From Candidatus Cloacimonadota bacterium (GTDB lineage: Bacteria > Cloacimonadota > Cloacimonadia > Cloacimonadales > Cloacimonadaceae): a DNA stretch of 64,000 nt. The translations under genes and the position numbers were made by a program. Positions 37,473-46,288 of the stretch are shown piece after piece. How positions within the stretch are numbered: position 1 is the first letter of the stretch; each line of letters starts with the position of its first letter. Location of the stretch: the NCBI GenBank assembly GCA_012728875.1, contig JAAYEF010000012.1:1-64000 (forward strand), written 5' to 3'. The notes beneath the pieces are model-generated. The model made no database searches, had not been told where the DNA came from, and was given only the letters and a program-made list of their open reading frames with translations.

Positions 37473-39038
37473 ATGAACACACGCAACCAGATTTACGGAA
37501 CCTATGCCATCAAAATCCTCATCGCAGTGCTGATCCTGATTTTGAGCGGCTTCCTGTTTTTGCGTTTGGACGCCAGCCGTCATCGCTCCCACTCCCTGAG
37601 CCGCATCACAAAAAAGACCCTGCGTGAACTGGAAGACAGGGTCGTGGTGAAGGTCTTTGCCTCTGCGGAACTGCCGGGAGAATTTGGCACGCTGAACCGC
37701 ACCCTGAAAGATATGCTGCAGGAGTTTCAAAACGTTTCCCGCGGCAAGCTGAAATTTGAATATGCCCGCGCCAGCGACCCGGAAGAACTGGCGGACGAAG
37801 CCATGCAATATAACATTCCGCAGATTCCGCTCACCATTTTTGAAAAAGACAGGATGGTGAGCAAGAACATCGTGTTTGGAATTGGCTTTGAAGGCATGGG
37901 AAAATCCGCTGCCATGACCCTGCGCCCCGGCATGGAGCAAATGCTGGAATATCAGCTTGTGAAACAGATCAACAAACTTCAGCGCAGCAAACTGCCTGAA
38001 CTCACCGTTTTTGCTGATTCGCTGGCTTTGCTGAGCCAATATTCCATCTATCCGGACCAGCTTGCCACCTTCTTTTTGGAACTGGAGGAAAACTATGAGG
38101 TGCAACACACCAATCTGCTGACCGCGCCCAAGCAAAGTCCCGTGATGCTTTGCCTGGGGGTGGTGGATTCACTTTCCACCCTGCAGCTCTACCATCTGGA
38201 TCAATACATCATGGCTGGCGGCAAGGTCGTCATGCTGCAGGATCGCGCTCTGGTGAGCTATGTCCAGCAGGGAACCGCGGTGGTGGAAATCTACAGCAGC
38301 CTCTTCAAAATGCTGGAACACTATGGCATCCTCATCAAGCCAAACATCGTTTTGGACCAGGATTGCGAAATTGGCATGCTGCCCGGACAGGGCGGACAGA
38401 TTCCCTATCCCTTTTTCCCGCATTTGCAGCCTGTGGCAAGAATCCCCTACACCAGCGGCTTTGAAAACATCGTGATGAACCTGGCTTCAGAACTGGCGTT
38501 GATGCCGGGCACGAAGCTGAACATGGAGCCCGTTTTGCAAACTTCGGGAAAATCCAACATTCTGCTGGGACCTTGGTTCAACCTGGATGAAGCAGTCAAA
38601 ACCGCGCTGGAGCCCGGCAGCTTGGAAATGCCCCCCATCCCCGTGGCGGCGGAATTCAGCGGACCCTTCAAGAGCTATTTCAATCATGCGCTCACCGACA
38701 GCACTTTTCACGCCTCCTCAGACAGCTCCAGGATCATCCTGTTTGCCGACAGCGACTTCAATCTGGAATTTGGCAGCGGCGGAGCTTATATCATTTTGAA
38801 CGCGGTCGACCACCTTTTGGGCAGAAACGACATGGTGAAGCTGCGTTCCTTCCGCAGCAGCTACAACCGCCTGGGAGCGGATGTGTATCTGAACAAGCGC
38901 GGACGCCAGGTGGCGGATCCAGCCAGGGAAATGAGCCGTCTGGGCAGCATCTTCAAGCTCAGCGCCATCGTGTTGCCGCTGCTGCTTTTGGCGTTCGTCG
39001 GACTCATCAGCATGGGCAAAGCCAGGGAACGATCATGA
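37473..39038 (+). CDS. gldG: GldG-like ABC transporter auxiliary protein
   Basis: A 521-residue protein with an N-terminal membrane helix (about 12-31), a large extracytoplasmic domain and a C-terminal helix (about 493-512). After the first helix comes SHSLSRITKKTLRELEDRV, characteristic of the ABC_transp_aux/DUF4350-type family, and RPGMEQMLEYQLVKQI later. In Bacteroidetes, GldG sits with GldA and GldF. GGAG lies before the ATG and the stop overlaps the next start (ATGA). The substrate of the complex is not known from sequence. Confidence 0.82.
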   Translation: MNTRNQIYGTYAIKILIAVLILILSGFLFLRLDASRHRSHSLSRITKKTLRELEDRVVVKVFASAELPGEFGTLNRTLKDMLQEFQNVSRGKLKFEYARASDPEELADEAMQYNIPQIPLTIFEKDRMVSKNIVFGIGFEGMGKSAAMTLRPGMEQMLEYQLVKQINKLQRSKLPELTVFADSLALLSQYSIYPDQLATFFLELEENYEVQHTNLLTAPKQSPVMLCLGVVDSLSTLQLYHLDQYIMAGGKVVMLQDRALVSYVQQGTAVVEIYSSLFKMLEHYGILIKPNIVLDQDCEIGMLPGQGGQIPYPFFPHLQPVARIPYTSGFENIVMNLASELALMPGTKLNMEPVLQTSGKSNILLGPWFNLDEAVKTALEPGSLEMPPIPVAAEFSGPFKSYFNHALTDSTFHASSDSSRIILFADSDFNLEFGSGGAYIILNAVDHLLGRNDMVKLRSFRSSYNRLGADVYLNKRGRQVADPAREMSRLGSIFKLSAIVLPLLLLAFVGLISMGKARERS

Positions 39039-39973
39039 AAAAAGATAAAGTCATCCTCTTGGTGGTGTTTTTTCTGCTCTTGGCAGCGGTGATTATTTTC
39101 AAGTTTGCCAAAAACAGCAAAGAGGTGCTCAAACCCATTTTCACTGCGGACAGCACGGCGGTTGCCAAAATCGAGATTGCAGACCGCGACACCAGCATCA
39201 CTTTTGAAAAACAGCAGGCGCGCTGGATGATCACCAAGCCGGCGAAATGGAATGTGAAGGAAGACCAATTCCAGCTTTTTCTGCAGGAAGTGATCTTTCG
39301 CCACTATTCTCCCAAACCTGTGGCTTCCGGCGGGGAAGCCTTGGAGGAATATCGCCTCACCCGGGAAAACGCCCTGCGGGTCAAGGCTTTCAACAGCAAA
39401 GGCAAGCTTCTGAAAGAGGTTTGGTTTGGCGATCCGGGCAATCCCTACGACTATTTTTGCTTTCAAGGCGACAGCAATATCTACCAAATCCGCCGCAAAG
39501 TGCTGGCTTTTTACAGACCTCAGTTCGACGCCTGGCGCTCGCCCCATGTGGTCAGCGTAAATTGGGATGAACTGCTTGCCATCAAGGTTCGCCATGAAAA
39601 GGGCAGCTATGATTTGCTCCGCGATGGAGGGGTTTGGCATTACAAGGATCAAAAGGAGGAATTTGAAATTCCCCCCGGAAATCAAACCATGGGCAAAATC
39701 CTGAACAGCCTGGCAAATATGAGCGCCCACACCATGCTGGCGGAAGACGAAGCCCCTGCTCAAAATGAACTCGGCAGAGCAGTTTGTGACATCGATCTGG
39801 ACTTGGTGGACAAAAGCCACATTAAAATCAGCTTCCACCCCTGGGAGCAGTATTATCTGATGCAAACCAGCCTGCACCCGGGCAGCTATTTTGTGATGGT
39901 GGCGGATACCCTGATGCGCTTCACCAGGGATGTGACCCTGTTTCGCGCCGTGGAGGGCGATCCCAGCCTGTAA
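39035..39973 (+). CDS. DUF4340-type protein, last gene of the gld-like ABC operon
   Basis: A 312-residue protein with an N-terminal membrane anchor (about 5-23) and a repeated beta-sandwich: KIEIADRDTSITFEKQQARWMITKP, then a second copy with VRHEKGSYDLLRDGGVWH. I therefore assign it to the DUF4340 family, usually found after gldG-like genes. No catalytic motif. It overlaps the previous gene by four bases; a terminator follows. It probably forms the extracytoplasmic part of the same transporter. Confidence 0.8.
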   Translation: MKKDKVILLVVFFLLLAAVIIFKFAKNSKEVLKPIFTADSTAVAKIEIADRDTSITFEKQQARWMITKPAKWNVKEDQFQLFLQEVIFRHYSPKPVASGGEALEEYRLTRENALRVKAFNSKGKLLKEVWFGDPGNPYDYFCFQGDSNIYQIRRKVLAFYRPQFDAWRSPHVVSVNWDELLAIKVRHEKGSYDLLRDGGVWHYKDQKEEFEIPPGNQTMGKILNSLANMSAHTMLAEDEAPAQNELGRAVCDIDLDLVDKSHIKISFHPWEQYYLMQTSLHPGSYFVMVADTLMRFTRDVTLFRAVEGDPSL

Positions 39974-40030
39974 TTTGCTGAAAGCCATCGGGGTGCCTGA
40001 GATCAGGCGTCCAGACGCTAAAGCTTGAAT

Positions 40031-40064
40031 GGCATCAAGGCAAGCCTGCCTCGGGATGCCTTTT
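40031..40064 (+). terminator. Rho-independent terminator of the ABC operon
   Basis: GGCATC (40031-40036) pairs with GATGCC (40055-40060), with an inner AGGCA/TGCCT stem, followed by TTTT. It ends the operon 58 bases past the DUF4340 stop. Confidence 0.65.
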
Positions 40065-40214
40065 GTCTTATTTGTGCTTCCGGATCTTCATGGCAGTCTT
40101 GTTTTGATCTGCTGAGGCCGATTTTTCTTGACAATTTTTTCAATTTTTCCCAAAAGCATTTTTGTCATTCAACGTAAATGGCGATAATTTTGAAAAAGGT
40201 AAAAGGAGCAAAGC

Positions 40215-41735
40215 ATGAAAAGGAGCTTGTTATTGCTGGCTTTGATTTTGGCAGGACAAATGCTAATGGCTGAAGTGTTTCAGATAGGTACGGCTGTTAA
40301 TAATCAGGATAATGCACCCATACACTTGGGAAGCAATTACAGTTGGAGTAAAATGCTGGTGACGGCGGCTGAACTGCAAACAGCAGGGCTGGTGGGGGAA
40401 ACGCTCATCAGTGGCATCGGTTTTTCCATCTACGAACCAGTTCGCTATAACGAATTTCGAAGTCAGAGAATTTTCTTGAGACATGTTAGCTTTGACAGCT
40501 ACCCGAATAATAATGAATATCCAGACAGCACCAATGCGACACTTGTGTTCTCAGGCTCGGTCTTTATGCATGGCAAGGACTGGCAACAGCTAACTTTCGA
40601 TCAGCCCTTCACTTGGGATGGCACGCAGAATCTTGAAATATTGTGGAAAAACCATTCCGGTGCATCCGTAAACAACAATCCAAAATATGACAGCTACATT
40701 CCTGATGCAGGCAGAGATGTTTGCGCTTCTGGTAAAAGCTCAAGCGCTTTTCCAACTGCCGCTGGTACAAAAACGAAGAAACGTCCAATATTACAACTGA
40801 TTACACCCATGAAGCCGGAGGCGGCTCTGCCAATATATCCTGTGGACGGAAGTGCTTTTTTCCAGGGTTCAAAGCTCACCTGGAAAAGCGGAGGTGGCTG
40901 CCCAAGCGGCTATGACGTATATTTTGGCAGCCAAAATCCACCGCCCTTGGTGAGCTCGAATCAGAGCCACACATATTTCCAGCCAGACACGGAACCGGGC
41001 AGCAGCTATTATTGGAAGATTGTTCCCTCAAACATAAGCGGTACTCCGGATGCCGTGCCAGTGTGGACTTTACGCACACCGGGAGCAGATGCTTTGGTGG
41101 AAAGCTTTGAAGGAAGCGTTCCGCCGGCAGGATGGGGCAACTTTGAAATCTGGAACTCGTCAGACAAGTATCCATACCATGGAACAAAGTATGCCATGGC
41201 CAGCAGTTTGGGCGATACCACCAGAAAAATGCTTTATACTCCACTGCTGTATATCGATGGCAACGAACCTTTGGAATTATTTATTCAATCCCAAAGCACA
41301 CCAGAAACCAAACTGCAAATCAAATACTCCTCCGATGCCGAGAATTGGGTGGAACTGGGAGATCCCCTGAGCGTGGAACTTTATCAGTGGCAACATGTTA
41401 GCGTTGATTTAAGTTCTTTGGCGGGACAAAACCTGTATCTGGGTATTGAAGCTTTCAAAGGCTCGGGCACGGGAAACGCAAACCTGTTTTTGGATCATGT
41501 GAGCGGACCACGGCTGGCGGGACTGTATCCCGTTCCCAGTCTCAGGATCAGCAGGAATGCCGGGACCGTGCTTTTGGAATGGGATGAAGTTCCCGGTGCG
41601 CAGGGTTACCGCCTTTATGAATCCAGTGAACCCAAGAATTTTGGATCGCAACCCTTGGAACTGGAGGCAGACAGACTGTCTCATCAGCTTGGAACTGAAG
41701 CGCGTAAGTTTTTCAGAATCACGGCGGTATTTTGA
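40215..41735 (+). CDS. Secreted sandwich/choice-of-anchor protein with FN3-like terminal domain
   Basis: A 506-residue protein with signal peptide (about 1-19, GQMLMA). Residues 20-190 are the sandwich module shared with the genes at 882 and 30307 (ISGIGFSIYE, then LTFDQPFTWDGTQNLEI). An FN3-like linker follows (WKSGGGCPSGYDVYFG), then a choice-of-anchor J/MAM-like domain (VESFEGSVPPAGWGNFE) and a terminal FN3-like domain ending ARKFFRITAVF. There is no NPFNP tail. AAGGAG lies six bases before the ATG. TTGTCA (40162) and GATAAT (40183) could form a promoter but are only 15 bases apart. No enzyme motif; a binding or adhesive role is likely. Confidence 0.8.
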   Translation: MKRSLLLLALILAGQMLMAEVFQIGTAVNNQDNAPIHLGSNYSWSKMLVTAAELQTAGLVGETLISGIGFSIYEPVRYNEFRSQRIFLRHVSFDSYPNNNEYPDSTNATLVFSGSVFMHGKDWQQLTFDQPFTWDGTQNLEILWKNHSGASVNNNPKYDSYIPDAGRDVCASGKSSSAFPTAAGTKTKKRPILQLITPMKPEAALPIYPVDGSAFFQGSKLTWKSGGGCPSGYDVYFGSQNPPPLVSSNQSHTYFQPDTEPGSSYYWKIVPSNISGTPDAVPVWTLRTPGADALVESFEGSVPPAGWGNFEIWNSSDKYPYHGTKYAMASSLGDTTRKMLYTPLLYIDGNEPLELFIQSQSTPETKLQIKYSSDAENWVELGDPLSVELYQWQHVSVDLSSLAGQNLYLGIEAFKGSGTGNANLFLDHVSGPRLAGLYPVPSLRISRNAGTVLLEWDEVPGAQGYRLYESSEPKNFGSQPLELEADRLSHQLGTEARKFFRITAVF

Positions 41736-41915
41736 GGTTTCGCGGAAATTAACGTTTGTCCCTATAGACTGAGCTTGTTCAAAACGGTTAAGGAAGCTTC
41801 CCGTGTGAAAAAAAAGTTTCGATCTATTTAGAGGCTGAAAAGCTTCGCCAAATTTTGCAGCAGGTTTTTAATCTGTTTGGATGGGGTGCATTTCCCGGAA
41901 GTGGTCGCGGAATCT

Positions 41916-42509
41916 TTACAGGTCCTGCCAGGCTGGTCTTTTCCAATTCGGATTTCTGAGAAGCGCTGCGGGGTGGTAGGTCACATGGGCGGGGATTTTT
42001 TGAATGAAATGTTCGCCTTCACGGAGTTGGCCGAGGCTTTGCCTTGTGTTTAGCAGGGTTTGAGCCGCCACCAGTCCCAGAACGAGGATGATGCTGGGTT
42101 TGATGATGTCCATTTGTTTGAGCAGATAGGGGACGCAGGCTTCGCGCTCCGCCGGCTGGGGATCTCTATTTCCCGGAGGCCGGCATTTCAGGATGTTGCA
42201 GATAAAGGTTTCGCCGCGTTCGATCCCGATGGCATTGAGCATGTTGTTCAGCAGTTTGCCCGCTTCGCCCACAAAGGGGCGTCCCTGTTTGTCTTCCTCG
42301 GCGCCGGGGGCTTCGCCGACGATCATGATTCTGGCCTGGGGGTCACCTTCTCCGAAAACAATATGGGTGCGGGTTTGCGCCAGCGCACATTTTTGGCAGG
42401 CGGCGCATTGCAGTTCAAGCTGTTGCAGGGTGGTGGCAGCGGGATCTTCCTTGATGAAAATATGCCTGACCCCCAGCATTTGCATCATGTCCAGATGTTG
42501 GCGAGCCAC
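41916..42509 (-). CDS. Family 4 (4Fe-4S) uracil-DNA glycosylase
   Basis: A 197-residue protein with the four cluster cysteines of family 4 UDG: CAACQKC near the start, then [18 protein letters not shown]. Motif A is [17 protein letters not shown] and motif B is HPAALLRNP. It removes uracil from DNA in base-excision repair. The GTG at 42509 has no good Shine-Dalgarno; the frame stays open up to 42554, directly against the stop of the upstream gene, so a start further upstream or coupled translation is possible. It is the last gene of the gcvH-gmk-small protein-UDG run. Confidence 0.9.
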   Translation of the reverse strand: MARQHLDMMQMLGVRHIFIKEDPAATTLQQLELQCAACQKCALAQTRTHIVFGEGDPQARIMIVGEAPGAEEDKQGRPFVGEAGKLLNNMLNAIGIERGETFICNILKCRPPGNRDPQPAEREACVPYLLKQMDIIKPSIILVLGLVAAQTLLNTRQSLGQLREGEHFIQKIPAHVTYHPAALLRNPNWKRPAWQDL

Positions 42510-42554
42510 TCTTGCGGGACGCCGGGTTTTGGGGTTGGGTGTCGTGGTTTTGCC

Positions 42555-42926
42555 TTAATCGTATGAATCGCCGGGTTGATAGTCTTCGTCGTCTGCATCG
42601 TCGCCAAGGCGCTGCAGGGTTTCCCTGACCATATCTTCCTCGAGAGCGTCTTCGTCATAGTTTTCGTCGAGTTCTTCTTCGTCGTCCATGAAGGGAGAGG
42701 CTGCTTCCTCTGCCAGGCGGTTGGCTTCTTCGATTTCGGCAAAATAGTCCGGGATATCGTTATCCGCCACGTGTTCCATTGCCACCACGGCCAGCTTTTC
42801 CCCCAGCTTTTGTCTCACATAGCTGGGAAGCTGGCTCAGGCGGTTTGCCTCCAGCTTGGAAAGCAGGCAAAAGAGGTAGTTCAGGTCTGCTTTTTGCAAA
42901 AAGTTTTCGATTTTTTCGTCAATCAT
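42555..42926 (-). CDS. Small acidic protein, possibly a divergent RNA polymerase omega/Rpb6-like subunit
   Basis: A 123-residue protein. The first 60 residues are helical ([19 protein letters not shown] then [16 protein letters not shown]). The rest is a highly acidic tail ([18 protein letters not shown]). I do not recognise it with certainty. It sits directly after gmk, where rpoZ lies in many bacteria. Its helix pattern can be laid over omega (a run such as LLAAKRARQL, then a VAL-EIA-GKI block), which is inference from a by-eye comparison. Its ATG overlaps the gmk stop by eight bases, so it is co-translated. Confidence 0.6.
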   Translation of the reverse strand: MIDEKIENFLQKADLNYLFCLLSKLEANRLSQLPSYVRQKLGEKLAVVAMEHVADNDIPDYFAEIEEANRLAEEAASPFMDDEEELDENYDEDALEEDMVRETLQRLGDDADDEDYQPGDSYD

Positions 42927-43548
42927 TTGATTTCTCCGTTTGCAGGAAGTCCGCCACCGGGTTCAGGTAGCGTCCGATCCTGTTTTCTTCGGCTTGGATG
43001 ATTGCCAAAACCTCTTTGATGGCGTGGTCCAAGTCGTCATTTTCCACCAAATATTCATAATCTACGATGTATTCAAGTTCTTTTTTGGCGGTTTTGAGTC
43101 TTTTCTGGATCTCCTGTGCGGCGTCCGTGCCGCGGTTGACAAGCCTTGCTCTCAAGATTTCCATGGAAGGTGGCAGGATGAAGATCTTCACACAGGGCAC
43201 GAGAGCGGGGTCGATCTGGGCCGCGCCCTGCACGTCGATGTCCATGATCACGTGTTTTCCCGCCTGCAGCCTGCTTTTGATGAAGCTGAGGGAGGTGCCA
43301 TACCAGCGGTCGAAGACCAGGGCGGTCTCCAAAAAATCCCCCGCATCCCTGCGCGCCAGGAATTCCTCTTCGGAAACAAAGTGGTAGTGCCTGCCGTTGA
43401 TTTCTTCACCGCGGGGAGAGCGGGTGGTGTAGGAAATGGAGTATTCCACCCCGTGATGCAGTTTCAGCACCTCCTGGAGGATGGTGGTCTTGCCTCCTCC
43501 GGAAGGTGCTGACAGGATGATGAGAAAATTTTTGTTTTTGGTGAGCAA
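42919..43548 (-). CDS. gmk: Guanylate kinase
   Basis: A 209-residue enzyme: P-loop SAPSGGGKTT, then SYTTRSPRGEEINGRHYHFV (GMP-binding) and DIDVQGAAQI, the standard set. It converts GMP to GDP with ATP. The open frame extends well upstream into gcvH, but the homologous part starts at a TTG at 43548 (LTKNKNFLIILSAPSGGG). I use that TTG although its ribosome binding site is poor; coupling to gcvH, whose stop is five bases upstream, could explain it. Confidence 0.93.
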   Translation of the reverse strand: MLTKNKNFLIILSAPSGGGKTTILQEVLKLHHGVEYSISYTTRSPRGEEINGRHYHFVSEEEFLARRDAGDFLETALVFDRWYGTSLSFIKSRLQAGKHVIMDIDVQGAAQIDPALVPCVKIFILPPSMEILRARLVNRGTDAAQEIQKRLKTAKKELEYIVDYEYLVENDDLDHAIKEVLAIIQAEENRIGRYLNPVADFLQTEKSND

Positions 43549-43553
43549 GGGTT

Positions 43554-43934
43554 TTAGGATTCGATGAAACGTCGATAGTCCAGGGCGCTCATCAGGTTTT
43601 CCAGTTCGTCGAGGTTTGAAAGGCGAATGCGGAAAAGCCAGCCGTCTTCGTATGGTGATTCGTTGATGATCTCGGTGCTGTCTTCGGCATCCTGGTTTTT
43701 TTCTTCCACGGTTCCGCTGAGGGGGCTGATCAGGTCTTCGGCGGATTTCACGGCTTCGATGATGCCGCAGGGCTGGCCGGCAGAAACTTTGGCACCCGCT
43801 TCGGGCAGTTCCAAATAGACGATGTCGCCCAGTTCGCTTTGGGCAAAATCTGTGATGCCGATGATGGCCAGATCGCCATCCACCAGCACCCATTCATGGC
43901 TTTCGTTATAATAGAGATTTTCGGGTATATTCAC
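43554..43934 (-). CDS. gcvH: Glycine cleavage system H protein
   Basis: A 126-residue lipoyl carrier. The lipoylation site is the Lys in IIEAVKSAED, preceded by the beta-hairpin typical of H proteins and followed by SPLSGTVEEKN and SPYEDGWLFRI. It shuttles the aminomethyl group between the P, T and L proteins, which are not encoded in this window; a standalone H protein can also serve in lipoate transfer. Starts with GTG, preceded by GGAGG. First gene of a minus-strand run with gmk. Confidence 0.95.
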   Translation of the reverse strand: MNIPENLYYNESHEWVLVDGDLAIIGITDFAQSELGDIVYLELPEAGAKVSAGQPCGIIEAVKSAEDLISPLSGTVEEKNQDAEDSTEIINESPYEDGWLFRIRLSNLDELENLMSALDYRRFIES

Positions 43935-44123
43935 GATATCCTCCCAAATTTAATGGTTTGTTTGGTCAAGACTTCATAAGGCGTTTTTGTGTCAAGCAAT
44001 TGTTTGACGGCTGCATTTTTGCCTTGACCAAAAGGGGCGGGCGAGCAAAATGGACTGTGGTTCATGAACTTTGGCAGGCGCTGCCGCCTCTTCAAACAAC
44101 GCCAAAACAAGGAAAAAAGAAAA

Positions 44124-44981
44124 ATGACACACGCTTCCGGGAAAAAGGTTCTCGCCATCCACGACCTTTCGAGCTTTGGACACACTTCGATGATGGTTTT
44201 CATCTCCATCCTGTATCGCATGGGGCTCAGGGTTTGCGCCCTGCCCACTGCCATCCTTTCCGCAAATACGGACTTTCCGGGTTCGCACTGGGTGGACCTG
44301 AGTGAACATTTTGAAAGCTTTGCGGAGCATTGGCAGGAACTGGGACTGGAATTCAGCGGAATTTGCAGCGGGTTTTTGGCATCGGCAGCGCAGGCGAAGC
44401 TGGTGTCGAAGCTGACCCAAAAACTGCGCGGACCCGAAACCCTGGTGCTCACAGATCCCGTGATGGGCGATAACGGCAGGCTTTATGACTGCTTTGGCCC
44501 CCAGATCGTGGAAGCCATGCGCGAACTGATTCGCCACGCGCAGATTGTGACCCCGAACCACACCGAGGCGGCTTTGCTGACCGGGGAAGACCCGAAACTG
44601 AGGGTGGATCGGGAGATGATGCTAAAGCGCTGCCAGAGGATTGCGGAAATGGGACCCGGGCACGTGGTGGTGACTTCGGTGCCCACTGAAAAGCCGGATG
44701 CGCTGATCACCATGCACTACCACGCCCGCGAACACAGCCTGAACTGCCATTCCTTCAAAGCCAGAGCCGGACACCATCCCGGAGCAGGGGATTGCTTTTC
44801 GGCGCTGCTTTTGGGCGGTCTGCTCAAGGGCTTTGGCGTGGAAAACTCTGTGAAGGCGGCGGTGGAACTGCTTTCCGGCTTGATCGCGAAGGATCCGCCC
44901 CCCGGTTCGGACTGGCGGGAGGGGATTGCCCTGGAAGAGCTGCTGCAACAGGATTTGGAGGCTTTCTACCGCAGTTCCTGA
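44124..44981 (+). CDS. Pyridoxal/pyridoxamine kinase-like protein (ribokinase fold)
   Basis: A 285-residue protein. It starts near VLAIHDLSSFGHTSM, the substrate-loop pattern of pyridoxal kinases, and contains DPVMGDNGRLY and the ATP/anion-hole motif GAGDCFSALLLGG with its catalytic Asp. It probably phosphorylates pyridoxal or pyridoxamine to the B6 cofactor form. The ATG at 44124 is used (AAGGA upstream); the longer frame from 44064 lacks a ribosome site. Its last 16 bases overlap the convergent alcohol dehydrogenase gene. Confidence 0.85.
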   Translation: MTHASGKKVLAIHDLSSFGHTSMMVFISILYRMGLRVCALPTAILSANTDFPGSHWVDLSEHFESFAEHWQELGLEFSGICSGFLASAAQAKLVSKLTQKLRGPETLVLTDPVMGDNGRLYDCFGPQIVEAMRELIRHAQIVTPNHTEAALLTGEDPKLRVDREMMLKRCQRIAEMGPGHVVVTSVPTEKPDALITMHYHAREHSLNCHSFKARAGHHPGAGDCFSALLLGGLLKGFGVENSVKAAVELLSGLIAKDPPPGSDWREGIALEELLQQDLEAFYRSS

Positions 44982-46054
44982 TAGATGCGCCGGATTTGCT
45001 CCGCGCTCACTTCCAGGGGGTTGTTTGCCATGTTTCGGCTGCCCAAAACTTCCTGCACGCTTTTGGCGATAAATTCATCCTCAAGCACGGGAGCTGGTGG
45101 CAAATTCAGGCTTTCGAGCCAGGCGGCAAATCCGTCCATGTCCATGTTCAGGGCGGCAAAGAGCGCATCCAGTTCGGCCTTTCTGGCGGGCGCAAAGAGT
45201 TTCATCACGGGGAGCATGACCAGAGCGTTGCTGAGCCCGTGCGGCGTGCCGAATTTTGAGGTGAGCGGATAGCCCAGGGAGTGTTGCAGGGTGGTGCTGC
45301 CCTGTGCAATGGTGATGCCTCCATAGAGCGAGGCGCGCATCAGCTTTTCCCTGCCGGAGATATGCGCTGGGTTTTGCAGAACGGCTTTGAGGTTTTCAAA
45401 GATATCCCTGGCGCCGGCGTGGATGAGCGGATCGGCAAGGGCTTGGCGTTTGTTTGAATAGATGCCTTCCAAAAGGTGGGAAAGCGCATCCAGAGCGGTG
45501 TTCAGGCTTACTTCGCAATCCAGGCTGTGGGTGTAAACGGGGTCGCAGATCGCCAGGCGCGGAAAGGCGAGATCGTGTCCGAAGCCGGCTTTGATGCCGG
45601 TGTCCGGATTGGTGAGCACGGAATATTGGGTGACCTCGCTGCCGGTGCCGGAAGTGGTGGGAATCGCCACCAGGGGCAGGGCGTTTCTGAAAAGTTCGAT
45701 CCGATAGATCTGGCTGCGCTGCAAAGCGTTGGCTGCCACCAGTGCCATGGCTTTGGCGGCGTCGATGGGGCTGCCTCCGCCGATGGCGATCACGTAGTCG
45801 CACTGCTCTTGGCGTAGAAGCTGGGCTCCTGCCATAATCGTATCCAAGTCGGGATTTTGGGGAACCTGATCGAAGTGGGCAAAGGGGATGGCAAAGCCCT
45901 TCAGAAGCTTGGTGACGTCATCCAGCGCACCGCTGGCTTTGGCGCTGCGTTTGCCGCTTACCAGCAGGGCTTTGGAGCCGAGCTTGAAGATGTGGTCCGA
46001 GGCTTCCTGCAGGGCGCCGGAGCCGAAAAAGATGCGTGTGGGAAGATGGAACAT
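44966..46054 (-). CDS. Iron-type (group III) alcohol dehydrogenase
   Basis: A 362-residue enzyme with GGGSPIDAAKAMAL (NAD-binding), PTTSGTGSEVTQYSVLT and the metal ligands in LDALSHLLEG and HGLSNALVML, plus HSLGYPLTSKF. It reduces aldehydes to alcohols (or the reverse) with NAD(P)H. In a fermentative anaerobe it would dispose of reductant (inference). GAGGT lies before the ATG. It overlaps the convergent kinase-like gene by 16 bases at its 3' end. Confidence 0.93.
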   Translation of the reverse strand: MFHLPTRIFFGSGALQEASDHIFKLGSKALLVSGKRSAKASGALDDVTKLLKGFAIPFAHFDQVPQNPDLDTIMAGAQLLRQEQCDYVIAIGGGSPIDAAKAMALVAANALQRSQIYRIELFRNALPLVAIPTTSGTGSEVTQYSVLTNPDTGIKAGFGHDLAFPRLAICDPVYTHSLDCEVSLNTALDALSHLLEGIYSNKRQALADPLIHAGARDIFENLKAVLQNPAHISGREKLMRASLYGGITIAQGSTTLQHSLGYPLTSKFGTPHGLSNALVMLPVMKLFAPARKAELDALFAALNMDMDGFAAWLESLNLPPAPVLEDEFIAKSVQEVLGSRNMANNPLEVSAEQIRRIYQELR

Positions 46055-46242
46055 GGTGGGTTACCTCATTGCAAGTAAGTTTTGCGCCCTGGCTTTTGCG
46101 GTCAAGGTTTTTTTGTGTGCACACTCCTTTGTGGGGGCGGAAAGATGATCCGCCATCCTGCAACTTGGGGAAATGCGTGATCCATCCCCGATCCCGGTGG
46201 CGAGATAGGGGTTCCTGCCTCCGGATTTGACAGCAAAAAAAT

Positions 46243-46258
46243 CCCCGGTTTCCCGGGG
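46243..46258 (-). terminator. Terminator of the beta-helix protein gene
   Basis: CCCCGG (46243-46248) pairs with CCGGGG (46253-46258). On the minus strand it is followed by an A and seven T residues, ideal for intrinsic termination 30 bases past the stop. Confidence 0.85.
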
Positions 46259-46288
46259 ACAAGGACATTCTCCATGTGTTATAAAGGA

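Noticed and set aside
43549-43893. An N-terminal extension of guanylate kinase through gcvH
   Set aside because: The extended part is an out-of-frame reading of gcvH and has the Arg/His-rich look of a shadow frame.
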